From contig NZ_CP019701.2 of assembly GCF_002005205.3 (NCBI RefSeq), forward strand, positions 620,001 through 684,000: DNA of 64,000 nucleotides. Direction: 5' to 3'. The stretch is from Rhizobium rhizogenes (lineage in GTDB: Bacteria > Pseudomonadota > Alphaproteobacteria > Rhizobiales > Rhizobiaceae). Positions 52,113 through 59,320 of the stretch are shown one piece after another. Each line of letters begins with the position of its first letter. The first letter of the stretch is position 1. The notes below the pieces were generated by a model that saw only the letters and a list, made by a program, of their open reading frames with translations, ran no database searches and had not been told where the DNA came from. A program made the translations under genes and the position numbers.

Positions 52113-52592
52113 CTAGTCATCGTGCTTTCCCGCATTTTCCGCCTCCGCCAGTCGATCCGCGAAGCCCTGCCTTTCGAGGGCCGTTGCCAGGCCCCCAAGA
52201 ATTTTCAGGACCGGAAAGCCGATCTCCGCCTCAAGGTCGCGGATTGCGCGGAAGGTCGTTTCCCAGTGCGGCTCCAGCTTTTGCAGAAGTTGGAGACCGC
52301 GCTCGGTCAGCTTGAGGCCGCTCTTCCTTCCATCATCCAGTGCATGACGAACGACCAGCCCGTCTTTCAGCATCAGGCTGACCGTCTGGCTGATCGCGCC
52401 CTGGGTGAGGCTGCTGGCGGTGGTGATATCCGTCACCGTCACGGCACCGGCGCTCAATGCGCGCAGCACGGGCGTGTAGCGGGGGCGATAGTCGATATCG
52501 AGCGCGCGATAACGCTCGGCGGCGCCTTGATCGACGAGTTCGCCGACATAACGGAGGAGTTCGCCCAGACCGGGCCTGTGGTTGATCGTCAT
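52113..52592 (-). CDS. MarR-family transcriptional regulator
   Basis: A 159-aa winged-helix regulator: VLRALSAGAVTVTDITTASSLTQGAISQTVSLMLKDGLV is the HTH-wing block, followed by DGRKSGLKLTERGLQLLQ. MarR proteins repress their own operon and release DNA on binding a small phenolic or acid ligand. It is the first gene of the three-gene operon, and a perfect palindrome (52603-52622) begins 11 bp upstream of its ATG. Confidence 0.9.
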   Translation of the reverse strand: MTINHRPGLGELLRYVGELVDQGAAERYRALDIDYRPRYTPVLRALSAGAVTVTDITTASSLTQGAISQTVSLMLKDGLVVRHALDDGRKSGLKLTERGLQLLQKLEPHWETTFRAIRDLEAEIGFPVLKILGGLATALERQGFADRLAEAENAGKHDD

Positions 52593-52602
52593 GAGAGGTG
52601 AT

Positions 52603-52622
52603 TTACATTAGCGCTAATGTAA
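52603..52622. promoter_or_regulatory. Perfect 20-bp palindrome, probable MarR operator
   Basis: TTACATTAGC (52603-52612) and GCTAATGTAA (52613-52622) are exact reverse complements with no spacer. It lies between the marR start (52592) and the likely promoter, the ideal place for autorepression. Confidence 0.7.
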
Positions 52623-52801
52623 TTTCAAGTGGGACCTGTAGTGGCAGCTGATCGGGTGGATATCGCCTTGATGGAACCCGCGTGAAGTGGAGGCTTGGCG
52701 CAGGATCGGTCCGCGATCAAGCGAAGGCGGGAAGGGTGTTTCTCCTAATCGGCAGGTGCGGACAACGCTTGACGCCCGTGCCGGTCACTTCTATTCTAAT
52801 C

Positions 52802-52815
52802 TTACGTGAACGTAA
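52802..52815. promoter_or_regulatory. TTACGTgaACGTAA inverted repeat, LiuR-like box
   Basis: Half-sites TTACGT and ACGTAA with a 2-bp spacer, 217 bp upstream of the ETF-QO start. The sequence resembles the operator described for LiuR/MerR-type regulators of branched-chain and fatty acid catabolism in proteobacteria, which often control electron-transfer flavoprotein genes. Assignment is inference. Confidence 0.45.
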
Positions 52816-53031
52816 AAGTAATATATCAATCGTCAGGTTGTCTGACAATTGACTGGCGTGCGACATGTTTTGCCGCTATAGAAGCTCGACAAAGGCGTCG
52901 TGCTTTGCGAAGACAGGGGAGGCGAACTCCTTGTTGCGCACGGGCTTTTGCCTCGCACCGGCAATGCCCTGCGGAAGGCGGAAAGTGGATATAACAACAG
53001 CCGGACGGGACCGGCGACCTGAGAGGATGAG

Positions 53032-54696
53032 ATGACGGAAGCGATGGAACTGCCCGAACGCGAAGCGATGGAATTCGACGTTGTGATCGTTGGCGCGGGT
53101 CCTGCGGGTCTTGCTGCCGCGATCCGGCTGAAGCAGGTGGAGCCGGAGCTTTCGGTTGTCGTTCTCGAAAAGGGTGCGGAAGTCGGCGCCCATATCCTCT
53201 CCGGCGCGGTTGTCGATCCAATCGGTATCGACCGTCTGCTGCCCGGCTGGCGCGAAGAGGAAGGGCATCCCTTCAAGACCGAGGTCAAGGACGACCAGTT
53301 CCTGTTTTTAGGCCCGGCCGGTTCCATCCGCCTGCCGAATTTCATGATGCCGCCGCTCATGAACAATCACGGCAATTACATCGTCTCGCTCGGGCTGGTC
53401 TGTCGCTGGCTGGCGGAAAAGGCGGAAGGGCTCGGTGTCGAGATCTATCCGGGCTTTGCCGCCACGGAAGTGCTTTATAACGAAGAAGGCGCCGTCATCG
53501 GCGTCGCCACCGGCGATATGGGCATCGAGAAGAACGGCGAGCCGGGCCCGAACTTCACCCGCGGCATGGAGCTGCACGGCAAATATGTGCTGATCGGCGA
53601 AGGCGTGCGTGGATCGCTCGCCAAGCAGCTGATCTCCAAATTCGACCTCTCCAGGGATCGCGAGCCGCAGAAATTCGGTATCGGCATCAAGGAACTCTGG
53701 CAGGTCAAGCCGGAGAAGCACAAGCAGGGCCTCGTGCAGCATTCCTTCGGCTGGCCGCTCGGTTTCAAGACCGGCGGCGGCTCCTTCCTTTATCACCTGG
53801 AAGACAATCTCGTCGCCGTCGGCTTCGTGGTGCATCTCAACTACAAGAACCCCTATCTTTATCCCTTCGAGGAGTTCCAGCGCTTCAAGACGCATCCGGC
53901 GATCCGCGATACGTTCGAGGGCGGCAAGCGCATCTCCTATGGCGCGCGCGCCATCACCGAGGGCGGCTATCAGTCGGTGCCGAAGCTCACTTTCCCCGGC
54001 GGCGCGCTGATCGGCTGTTCGGCCGGCCTCGTCAACGTGCCGCGTATCAAGGGCAGCCACAACGCGGTTCTGTCGGGCATGCTGGCGGCGGACAAGATCG
54101 CTGCGGCGATTGCGGCCGGCCGCGCCCATGACGAGGTGGCGGAGATCGAGGCCGAATGGCGCGTAGGCGATATCGGCAAGGATCTGAAGCGGGTGCGCAA
54201 CGTCAAGCCGCTATGGTCGAAATTCGGCACGCTGGTCGGCATCGGCCTTGGCGGTCTCGACATGTGGACGAACCAGCTGTTCGGCTTCTCCTTCTTCGGC
54301 ACGCTGAAGCACGGCAAGACGGATGCGCAGAGCCTCGAACCGGCTGCAAGGCACAAGCCGATCGCCTATCCGAAACCGGATGGCGTTTTGACCTTCGACC
54401 GCCTGTCTTCGGTATTCCTGTCCTCCACCAACCATGAGGAGGACCAGCCGGTGCATCTTCAGGTAAAGGACATGGAGTTGCAGAAGCGCTCCGAACACGA
54501 TGTCTATGCCGGTCCTTCGACGCGTTATTGTCCGGCTGGCGTCTATGAGTGGGTGGAGAAGGATGGCAGGCAAGTCTACGTCATCAACGCCCAGAACTGC
54601 GTGCATTGCAAGACCTGCGACATCAAGGACCCCAACCAGAACATCAACTGGGTGCCGCCGCAGGGTGGCGAGGGGCCGGTTTACGCCAATATGTAA
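53032..54696 (+). CDS. Electron transfer flavoprotein-ubiquinone oxidoreductase
   Basis: A 554-aa inner-membrane-bound flavoprotein that passes electrons from acyl-CoA and amino-acid dehydrogenases, via ETF, to ubiquinone. FAD site VIVGAGPAGLAAAI near residue 17; the 4Fe-4S cluster uses C500 (RYCPAG) and C523, C526, C529 (NCVHCKTCDIKDP). The quinone/membrane segment GGGSFLYHLEDNLVAVG is present. ATG 53032 has GAGAGGATGAG upstream. Monocistronic, with a repeat after it. Confidence 0.96.
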   Translation: MTEAMELPEREAMEFDVVIVGAGPAGLAAAIRLKQVEPELSVVVLEKGAEVGAHILSGAVVDPIGIDRLLPGWREEEGHPFKTEVKDDQFLFLGPAGSIRLPNFMMPPLMNNHGNYIVSLGLVCRWLAEKAEGLGVEIYPGFAATEVLYNEEGAVIGVATGDMGIEKNGEPGPNFTRGMELHGKYVLIGEGVRGSLAKQLISKFDLSRDREPQKFGIGIKELWQVKPEKHKQGLVQHSFGWPLGFKTGGGSFLYHLEDNLVAVGFVVHLNYKNPYLYPFEEFQRFKTHPAIRDTFEGGKRISYGARAITEGGYQSVPKLTFPGGALIGCSAGLVNVPRIKGSHNAVLSGMLAADKIAAAIAAGRAHDEVAEIEAEWRVGDIGKDLKRVRNVKPLWSKFGTLVGIGLGGLDMWTNQLFGFSFFGTLKHGKTDAQSLEPAARHKPIAYPKPDGVLTFDRLSSVFLSSTNHEEDQPVHLQVKDMELQKRSEHDVYAGPSTRYCPAGVYEWVEKDGRQVYVINAQNCVHCKTCDIKDPNQNINWVPPQGGEGPVYANM

Positions 54697-54723
54697 GAGC
54701 GGCGGGCCTCAATCCCTCTCCTT

Positions 54724-54811
54724 CGTCATGCTCGGGGCTGTCCCGAGCATCTGCAACCGGTTGATTTTACGACACGTGGACGCATCCTCGGGACTGGCCG
54801 CAGGATGACGT
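54724..54811. repeat. Paired-hairpin repeat, loop-conserved superfamily (copy 3, decayed)
   Basis: Left hairpin 54728-54736/54742-54750 (ATGCTCGGG/CCCGAGCAT, loop GCTGT) is intact with a compensated C/G change relative to copy 2. The right hairpin 54784-54806 (ATCCTCGGG, ACTGG, CCGCAGGAT) has lost pairing. GTCAT and ATGACG bound it. The remaining gap to 55118 holds no supported gene; 54930-54985 is AT-rich promoter-like. Confidence 0.75.
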
Positions 54812-55118
54812 CGAGCGTGGCTCGCGGAGCGGGAAAGCCTCTCATCGCGCAAGATAATCTCCCATGGCGCAGGCGCGCGATGGCTGGACGCGAGTGCAAG
54901 AGGGCATGAGGCGAAAGTAACGCTCAGGCCTCTTTCCCGTCAGTATTTGTGGATTGCTCTTCGATTTCTTACATATAGGATGTTGGGGTGTTGTAGCATC
55001 ACGTTGCCCGTGGATTGCGGGGCGGGAATGCGGTAACGCCTTGAATGTGCATGTGGTCCTTGGTTCGGCTCGAGAGCTGTTGCGGTTGCGCCGTCGACCG
55101 GCGACAGGGAGTGTGAGA

Positions 55119-55859
55119 ATGTCCGGCTTTCAAAGGCTGAATATCGTGCGGAAGACGAGATTTGGCGCCGCTGTGGCGGCGGCGGTGGTTGCGGTGGTTT
55201 CGCTGAGCGGCGGCCCGCTGGTGGCTGCCAGCTGCCGCACCGATGCCATGGCCGGCATCGACTGGCGCCAATGCAACAAGCGTCTTCTGATGCTGGGTGG
55301 CAGCAATCTCGATTCGGCGATGCTCTACGGCACGGACTTCACCTATACCGACCTGCGCGGCTCATCGATGAAGGGCGCCAACCTCGAAAAGGCGAAACTC
55401 ATCCGCACGGCGCTGGGGGAGGCGAACCTGCAGGGCGCCAATCTGACCAAGGTGGAAGCCTATCGCAGCGACTTCAGCGCTGCCGACGCCACCAACGCGA
55501 AATTTATCAACGCCGAGATGCAGCGGACCAAGTTTGAAAAAACCAAGCTCGACGGCACGGATTTCACCAAGGCCGAACTGGGCCGCGCCGATTTCGAGGG
55601 TGCGACGCTGAACGGCTCGAAATTTTCCCTGACCAACCTGTCGCGTGCCCGCTTCGGTGGCGCAAAGCTCGGTGGGCCGGTGGATTTCACCAACGCCTTC
55701 CTGCTCCTGACCCGCATTGAAGGGCTTGATCTTTCCACGGCAACCGGCCTTGAGCAGAAACAGGTCGATATTGCCTGCGGCGACGCCAAGACCAAATTGC
55801 CGGGCGGCCTGACCACGCCCGCGTCATGGCCGTGCCCGGAAGATCCTGACGACGACTGA
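55119..55859 (+). CDS. Exported pentapeptide-repeat protein
   Basis: A 246-aa protein with a signal peptide (about residues 15-40, AVAAAVVAVVSLSGGPLVAA) and a right-handed quadrilateral helix built from pentapeptide repeats between residues ~60 and 205 (for example NLDSAMLYGTDFTYTDLRGSSMKGANLEKAKL). Cys residues lie at both ends (SCRTDA/QCNKR and IACGDA/WPCPED). Most such proteins are cytoplasmic DNA mimics or scaffolds; here export to the periplasm is predicted, so role is unknown. ATG 55119 has AGGGAG upstream. Confidence 0.88.
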   Translation: MSGFQRLNIVRKTRFGAAVAAAVVAVVSLSGGPLVAASCRTDAMAGIDWRQCNKRLLMLGGSNLDSAMLYGTDFTYTDLRGSSMKGANLEKAKLIRTALGEANLQGANLTKVEAYRSDFSAADATNAKFINAEMQRTKFEKTKLDGTDFTKAELGRADFEGATLNGSKFSLTNLSRARFGGAKLGGPVDFTNAFLLLTRIEGLDLSTATGLEQKQVDIACGDAKTKLPGGLTTPASWPCPEDPDDD

Positions 55860-55869
55860 CAAGATAAAA

Positions 55870-55895
55870 GCCATGCGGGATTTTTCGCGCATGGC
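55870..55895. terminator. Bidirectional terminator hairpin
   Basis: Perfect 8-bp stem GCCATGCG (55870-55877) / CGCATGGC (55888-55895), loop containing TTTTT, between the convergent pentapeptide and oxidoreductase genes. Confidence 0.55.
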
Positions 55896-55960
55896 GGACG
55901 CATTTCAGTCAAGGCGGAACAAGACGGCGCGCCCGCCATGCGAATGCGCCGTCGTGTCGA

Positions 55961-56977
55961 TCAGAAGCCCGAAAGCACGATCTTGCCCTTGGCCGTGTTG
56001 CTTTCGATCAGCGCGTGCGCCTTGATGAGATTTGCGGCATTGATGGTGCCGAAGACTTCCGTCAGCGTCGTTTTGATCTTGCCGGCATCGACCAGTTGCG
56101 CAACGTGGTTCAGCAGCCTGTGCTGTTCGATCATGTCAGGTGTCTCGAACACCGCGCGGGCGAACATCATTTCCCAATGGATCGACACGCATTTGCGCTT
56201 GAAGGCCATGATGTCGAAACCGCCGGCCGGATCGTCGATCAGCGCGAAACGACCCTGCGGCGCAATGGCCGCCACGCTGTCGGCGGCGTGAATGTCGCTA
56301 TGGGTGGTTGAAAAGACGAAGCCCGGCGCGCCGAGGCCAAGCGCCTCCACCTGCGGGGCAATCGGCTTGCTGTGATCGACGACATGATGCGCGCCGAGGT
56401 CTTTCGCCCAGGCCATCGTTTCCGGCCGCGAGGCGGTGGCGATGACGGTAAGGTCCGTCAGCGCCCGCAGAAGCTGGATGGCGATCGAGCCGACGCCGCC
56501 GGCGCCACCGATGACCAGAACGGCGTTGGCAGCGCCCGGAACCGGGTCCTTCACCCGCAGCCGGTCGAACAGCGTTTCGTAAGCGGTGATCGCCGTCAGC
56601 GGCAGGGCCGCGGCTTCCTCGAAATTCAGCGATTTCGGTTTTGCGCCGACAATACGTTCATCGACCAGGTGGAATTCGCTGTTGGAGCCGGGACGGTTGA
56701 TGACACCGGCGTAAAACACCTCGTCGCCGGGCTTGAACAGCGAGACCTTGTCGCCGACGGCCTTCACCACGCCTGAAGCATCGAAGCCGAGCACGCGGGT
56801 AGCACCATTTTCCGGCGACTGGTTGCGGCGCACCTTGGTGTCAACGGGGTTGACCGAAACAGCCTTCACCTCCACCAGAATGTCGTGCCCCTTCGCCTCC
56901 GGCTGCGGCAGGTCGATATCGACAAGGGCATCCTTTGCGGTGATGGGCTGGCTTGTCCTGTAACCGATGGCGCGCAT
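55961..56977 (-). CDS. Zinc-type alcohol dehydrogenase/quinone oxidoreductase family protein
   Basis: A 338-aa medium-chain dehydrogenase of the zeta-crystallin/quinone oxidoreductase kind: PVDTKVRRNQSPENGATRVLGFDASGVV near residues 42-70, NADPH site VLVIGGAGGVGSIAIQLLRAL near 155, and the C-terminal lid. Catalytic zinc ligands of true alcohol dehydrogenases are not present. ATG 56977 has AAAGGAGA upstream. It is divergent from the HxlR regulator gene with a shared 103-bp control region, the usual arrangement for an HxlR-controlled reductase. Confidence 0.9.
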   Translation of the reverse strand: MRAIGYRTSQPITAKDALVDIDLPQPEAKGHDILVEVKAVSVNPVDTKVRRNQSPENGATRVLGFDASGVVKAVGDKVSLFKPGDEVFYAGVINRPGSNSEFHLVDERIVGAKPKSLNFEEAAALPLTAITAYETLFDRLRVKDPVPGAANAVLVIGGAGGVGSIAIQLLRALTDLTVIATASRPETMAWAKDLGAHHVVDHSKPIAPQVEALGLGAPGFVFSTTHSDIHAADSVAAIAPQGRFALIDDPAGGFDIMAFKRKCVSIHWEMMFARAVFETPDMIEQHRLLNHVAQLVDAGKIKTTLTEVFGTINAANLIKAHALIESNTAKGKIVLSGF

Positions 56978-57013
56978 GAACAGTCTCCTTTGCTTGTTTG
57001 CGTGCCTCTTACT

Positions 57014-57064
57014 TGATACATATGAACATCAATCGCAAGAATGCACATTTTGTGATGATACATA
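57014..57064. promoter_or_regulatory. Direct repeats TGATACATA in the HxlR/oxidoreductase divergent promoter
   Basis: TGATACATA occurs at 57014-57022 and 57056-57064, 42 bp apart (four turns), within the AT-rich divergent promoter. This spacing and symmetry about both starts suggest an HxlR operator pair that controls both directions. Confidence 0.45.
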
Positions 57065-57080
57065 CAAAAAGGATACTGTG

Positions 57081-57470
57081 ATGTCGCGACCGCGCGCCAA
57101 GCTTACCGGCAATTTCCCCGGTTGCCCGGTGGAATCGACCTTGAGTTTTCTCGACGGAAAATGGAAAGGCGTGATCCTTTATCATCTCATCAACGAGGGC
57201 ACGCTGCGCTTCAACGAGCTGCGCCGCCATATTCCAAGCGTCACCCAGCGCATGCTGACCAAGCAGCTGCGCGAACTGGAGGAGGCGGGCCTGATTTCGC
57301 GCACCGTCTTCCCGGTGGTGCCGCCACGTGTGGACTACGCGCTGACGCCGCTTGGCGACACCATGAAGCCGGTGATTTCGGCGCTGAAAAGCTGGGGCGA
57401 CGCCCATGTCGTCTGCAAGAACGGCGCGAAATACACACAGCTTCCCCAGGCTGCGGAGAAGGCCGCCTGA
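57081..57470 (+). CDS. HxlR-family transcriptional regulator
   Basis: A 129-aa winged-helix regulator of the HxlR/YtcD family: STLSFLDGKWKGVILYHLINEGTLRFNELRRHIPSVTQRMLTKQLRELEEAGLISR is the complete family block. One Cys at residue ~14 (FPGCPVE) is the position used for redox or electrophile sensing in several members. ATG 57081 has AAAAGGATAC upstream. It is divergent from the quinone oxidoreductase gene, its likely target. Confidence 0.9.
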   Translation: MSRPRAKLTGNFPGCPVESTLSFLDGKWKGVILYHLINEGTLRFNELRRHIPSVTQRMLTKQLRELEEAGLISRTVFPVVPPRVDYALTPLGDTMKPVISALKSWGDAHVVCKNGAKYTQLPQAAEKAA

Positions 57471-57567
57471 ATATTGCCGCGACAGAACGGATCGTGACGG
57501 GAATTGCTGGTGCTGGAGCGGATGGTGCAGGTACAAATCCCGCCCATCCGGTCGACGCCGGCGGTGC

Positions 57568-58032
57568 CTACCGGCTGAAGGCGGCCGATGTGCCCGCTGA
57601 TGATGAATCCGTCAGGGCATTCTCAATCTGCGCCGTATCGAAATAGAACGGCGTTCCCTCTATGAGCAGCCCGTCATGAAACCGCAGTATCTGCGCGAAT
57701 GGCTGCCTGATCTCCACCCCTGTCACGCGGCTTGTCATGTGCAGGAAACAGGAAACATGAAGCCTTTCGGCGGAGCCGGCGCAGGTCAGGTCTTCAATCG
57801 CCATTTTGCTGAATGTTTGGTTCATCGCCTGCATCAATCCCGCGATGCCCGGCAGACCTTTCCAATCACCGGAATAGGGTAGCGACGTCGGTTCGTGAAT
57901 GACGACATCAGGGTGAAAGGCTTTCGTCAGTATCGCGATATCGCGCGATTCCGATTCCATGAAAGACATTTCCACTTCAAACATTCTTTCAAGCATCTGC
58001 AGGGGTGGGAGTGTTTCAGGCCGGGGCGTCAT
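57568..58032 (-). CDS. SnoaL-like / NTF2-fold protein
   Basis: A 154-aa protein with the NTF2 cone-fold pattern: TKAFHPDVVIHEPTSLPYSGDWKGLPGIAGLMQAMNQTF and IRQPFAQILRFHDGLLIEGTPFYFDTAQI. Such proteins are small isomerases or binding proteins; no specific activity can be named. ATG 58032 has GAGGAC upstream. It is convergent with the HxlR gene (98-bp gap) and divergent from uppP. Confidence 0.82.
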   Translation of the reverse strand: MTPRPETLPPLQMLERMFEVEMSFMESESRDIAILTKAFHPDVVIHEPTSLPYSGDWKGLPGIAGLMQAMNQTFSKMAIEDLTCAGSAERLHVSCFLHMTSRVTGVEIRQPFAQILRFHDGLLIEGTPFYFDTAQIENALTDSSSAGTSAAFSR

Positions 58033-58256
58033 GGTGTCCTCGATGTTGCGGGTGATGACGCGACCTTATTTGACCGGTCCGGAGGCCGGCCACCCGTTTC
58101 CTGCCGCACGGCTCAACAGGGCGGGTGGCAGGCTGAAAAATCATCGATTAAAACACACCGGCCTTCACCCGTGTTCGATGGTGCGATGCAACATGCATTT
58201 GCCCCGATTAATGCATAATGCTGCCATTGTGATTCGCAGCAGGGACATCAAAGCAC

Positions 58257-59093
58257 ATGAGCATGGGTTGGATGGAGGCCGGATTTCTCGGCCTTTTGCA
58301 AGGACTTACGGAGTTTCTTCCGATTTCTTCAAGCGCGCATCTGAGGATAGCCGGGGAGTTCCTGCCCTCCGGCGCCGATCCCGGGGCCGCCTTCACCGCG
58401 ATTACGCAAATCGGCACGGAAATGGCCGTGCTGGTCTATTTCTGGTCCGACATCATGCGGATCGCCGCCGCCTGGCTGCGGCAGAACCTGCGCCTCGGCC
58501 CCTATGACAAGGCCGATGCCCGGCTTGGCTGGCTCATCATCGTCGGTTCCGTGCCGATCGTGTTTCTCGGCCTGTTCTTCAAGGATGCCATCGAACATTC
58601 GCTGCGCAACCTCTATATCACCGCCGTGATGCTGATCGTCTTCGGCATCGTTCTTGGCATTGCCGACAGGATCGGTGAGAAGCGCTACAAGCTGAACCAG
58701 CTGATCTGGCGCGACGGTATCCTCTTCGGTTTCGCGCAGGCCATGGCGCTCATCCCCGGTGTCTCGCGCTCGGGCGGCACCATCAGCGCCGGCCTGCTGC
58801 TCGGCTACACCCGCGAGGCGGCCGCCCGTTATTCCTTCCTGCTCGCCGTTCCCGCCGTCTTCGGCTCCGGTTTCTACCAGCTCTTCAAGAGCATCGGTGA
58901 GGACAACCCGGTCGGCTGGGGGCAGACGGGACTTGCCACCCTGATCGCCTTCATCGTCGGTTACGCGGTGATTGTCGTCTTCCTCAAGCTGGTCTCCACC
59001 AAGAGCTACATGCCCTTCGTCTGGTACCGCGTGGTCATCGGCTTCATCCTGCTTGGGCTGTTGGGAACCGGCGTCATCAGCGCCGGCGGGTGA
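58257..59093 (+). CDS. uppP: Undecaprenyl-diphosphatase UppP/BacA
   Basis: A 278-aa membrane enzyme with 8 predicted helices that recycles undecaprenyl diphosphate for peptidoglycan and O-antigen synthesis; overexpression confers bacitracin resistance. Both active-site motifs are intact: LTEFLPISSSAHL near residue 18 and PGVSRSGGTISAG near 165. ATG 58257 chosen; the first segment is a membrane helix. Alone in its transcription unit, with a repeat and a terminator downstream. Confidence 0.95.
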   Translation: MSMGWMEAGFLGLLQGLTEFLPISSSAHLRIAGEFLPSGADPGAAFTAITQIGTEMAVLVYFWSDIMRIAAAWLRQNLRLGPYDKADARLGWLIIVGSVPIVFLGLFFKDAIEHSLRNLYITAVMLIVFGIVLGIADRIGEKRYKLNQLIWRDGILFGFAQAMALIPGVSRSGGTISAGLLLGYTREAAARYSFLLAVPAVFGSGFYQLFKSIGEDNPVGWGQTGLATLIAFIVGYAVIVVFLKLVSTKSYMPFVWYRVVIGFILLGLLGTGVISAGG

Positions 59094-59142
59094 GGGGCTT
59101 TCCAGGAACCATGCTTTTGGCAAAGTTGCATCATCCGCACGC

Positions 59143-59255
59143 CGTCACTCCGGACTAGATCCGGGGTCCAGCGCGATCAAGTCCTTGATCGCAAGAGACT
59201 CTTCTCACGGCGCAGACGCGCCGTGGCTGAATGCCGGATCAAGTCCGGCATGACG
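59143..59255. repeat. Paired-hairpin repeat, loop-conserved superfamily, stem type ATGCCGGA
   Basis: Left hairpin 59147-59154/59160-59167 (ACTCCGGA/TCCGGGGT, loop CTAGA); right 59230-59237/59243-59250 (ATGCCGGA/TCCGGCAT, loop TCAAG). The centre contains a further palindrome (GCGATCAAG/CTTGATCGC at 59171-59190) and a core similar in reverse complement to the element at 4826-4944. Confidence 0.82.
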
Positions 59256-59287
59256 GAGGAGAGATTATGACGTGCCGTGAAATGTAG

Positions 59288-59313
59288 AAGGCCCGCTCTT
59301 TCGAACGGGCCTT
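59288..59313. terminator. Bidirectional terminator between uppP and mgtE
   Basis: Stem AAGGCCCG (59288-59295) / CGGGCCTT (59306-59313) with a 10-nt loop, followed on the plus strand by TCGTCTTTC; the minus-strand side also ends in T-rich sequence. It lies 8 bp beyond the mgtE stop. Confidence 0.7.
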
Positions 59314-59320
59314 TCGTCTT

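Larger units (their letters stand above)
52593..53031. other. Intergenic region between marR and the ETF-QO gene
   Basis: About 440 bp with two regulatory-looking palindromes (52603-52622 and 52802-52815) and no supported gene. The stretch 52785-52830 is AT-rich and probably holds the ETF-QO promoter. Confidence 0.5.
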
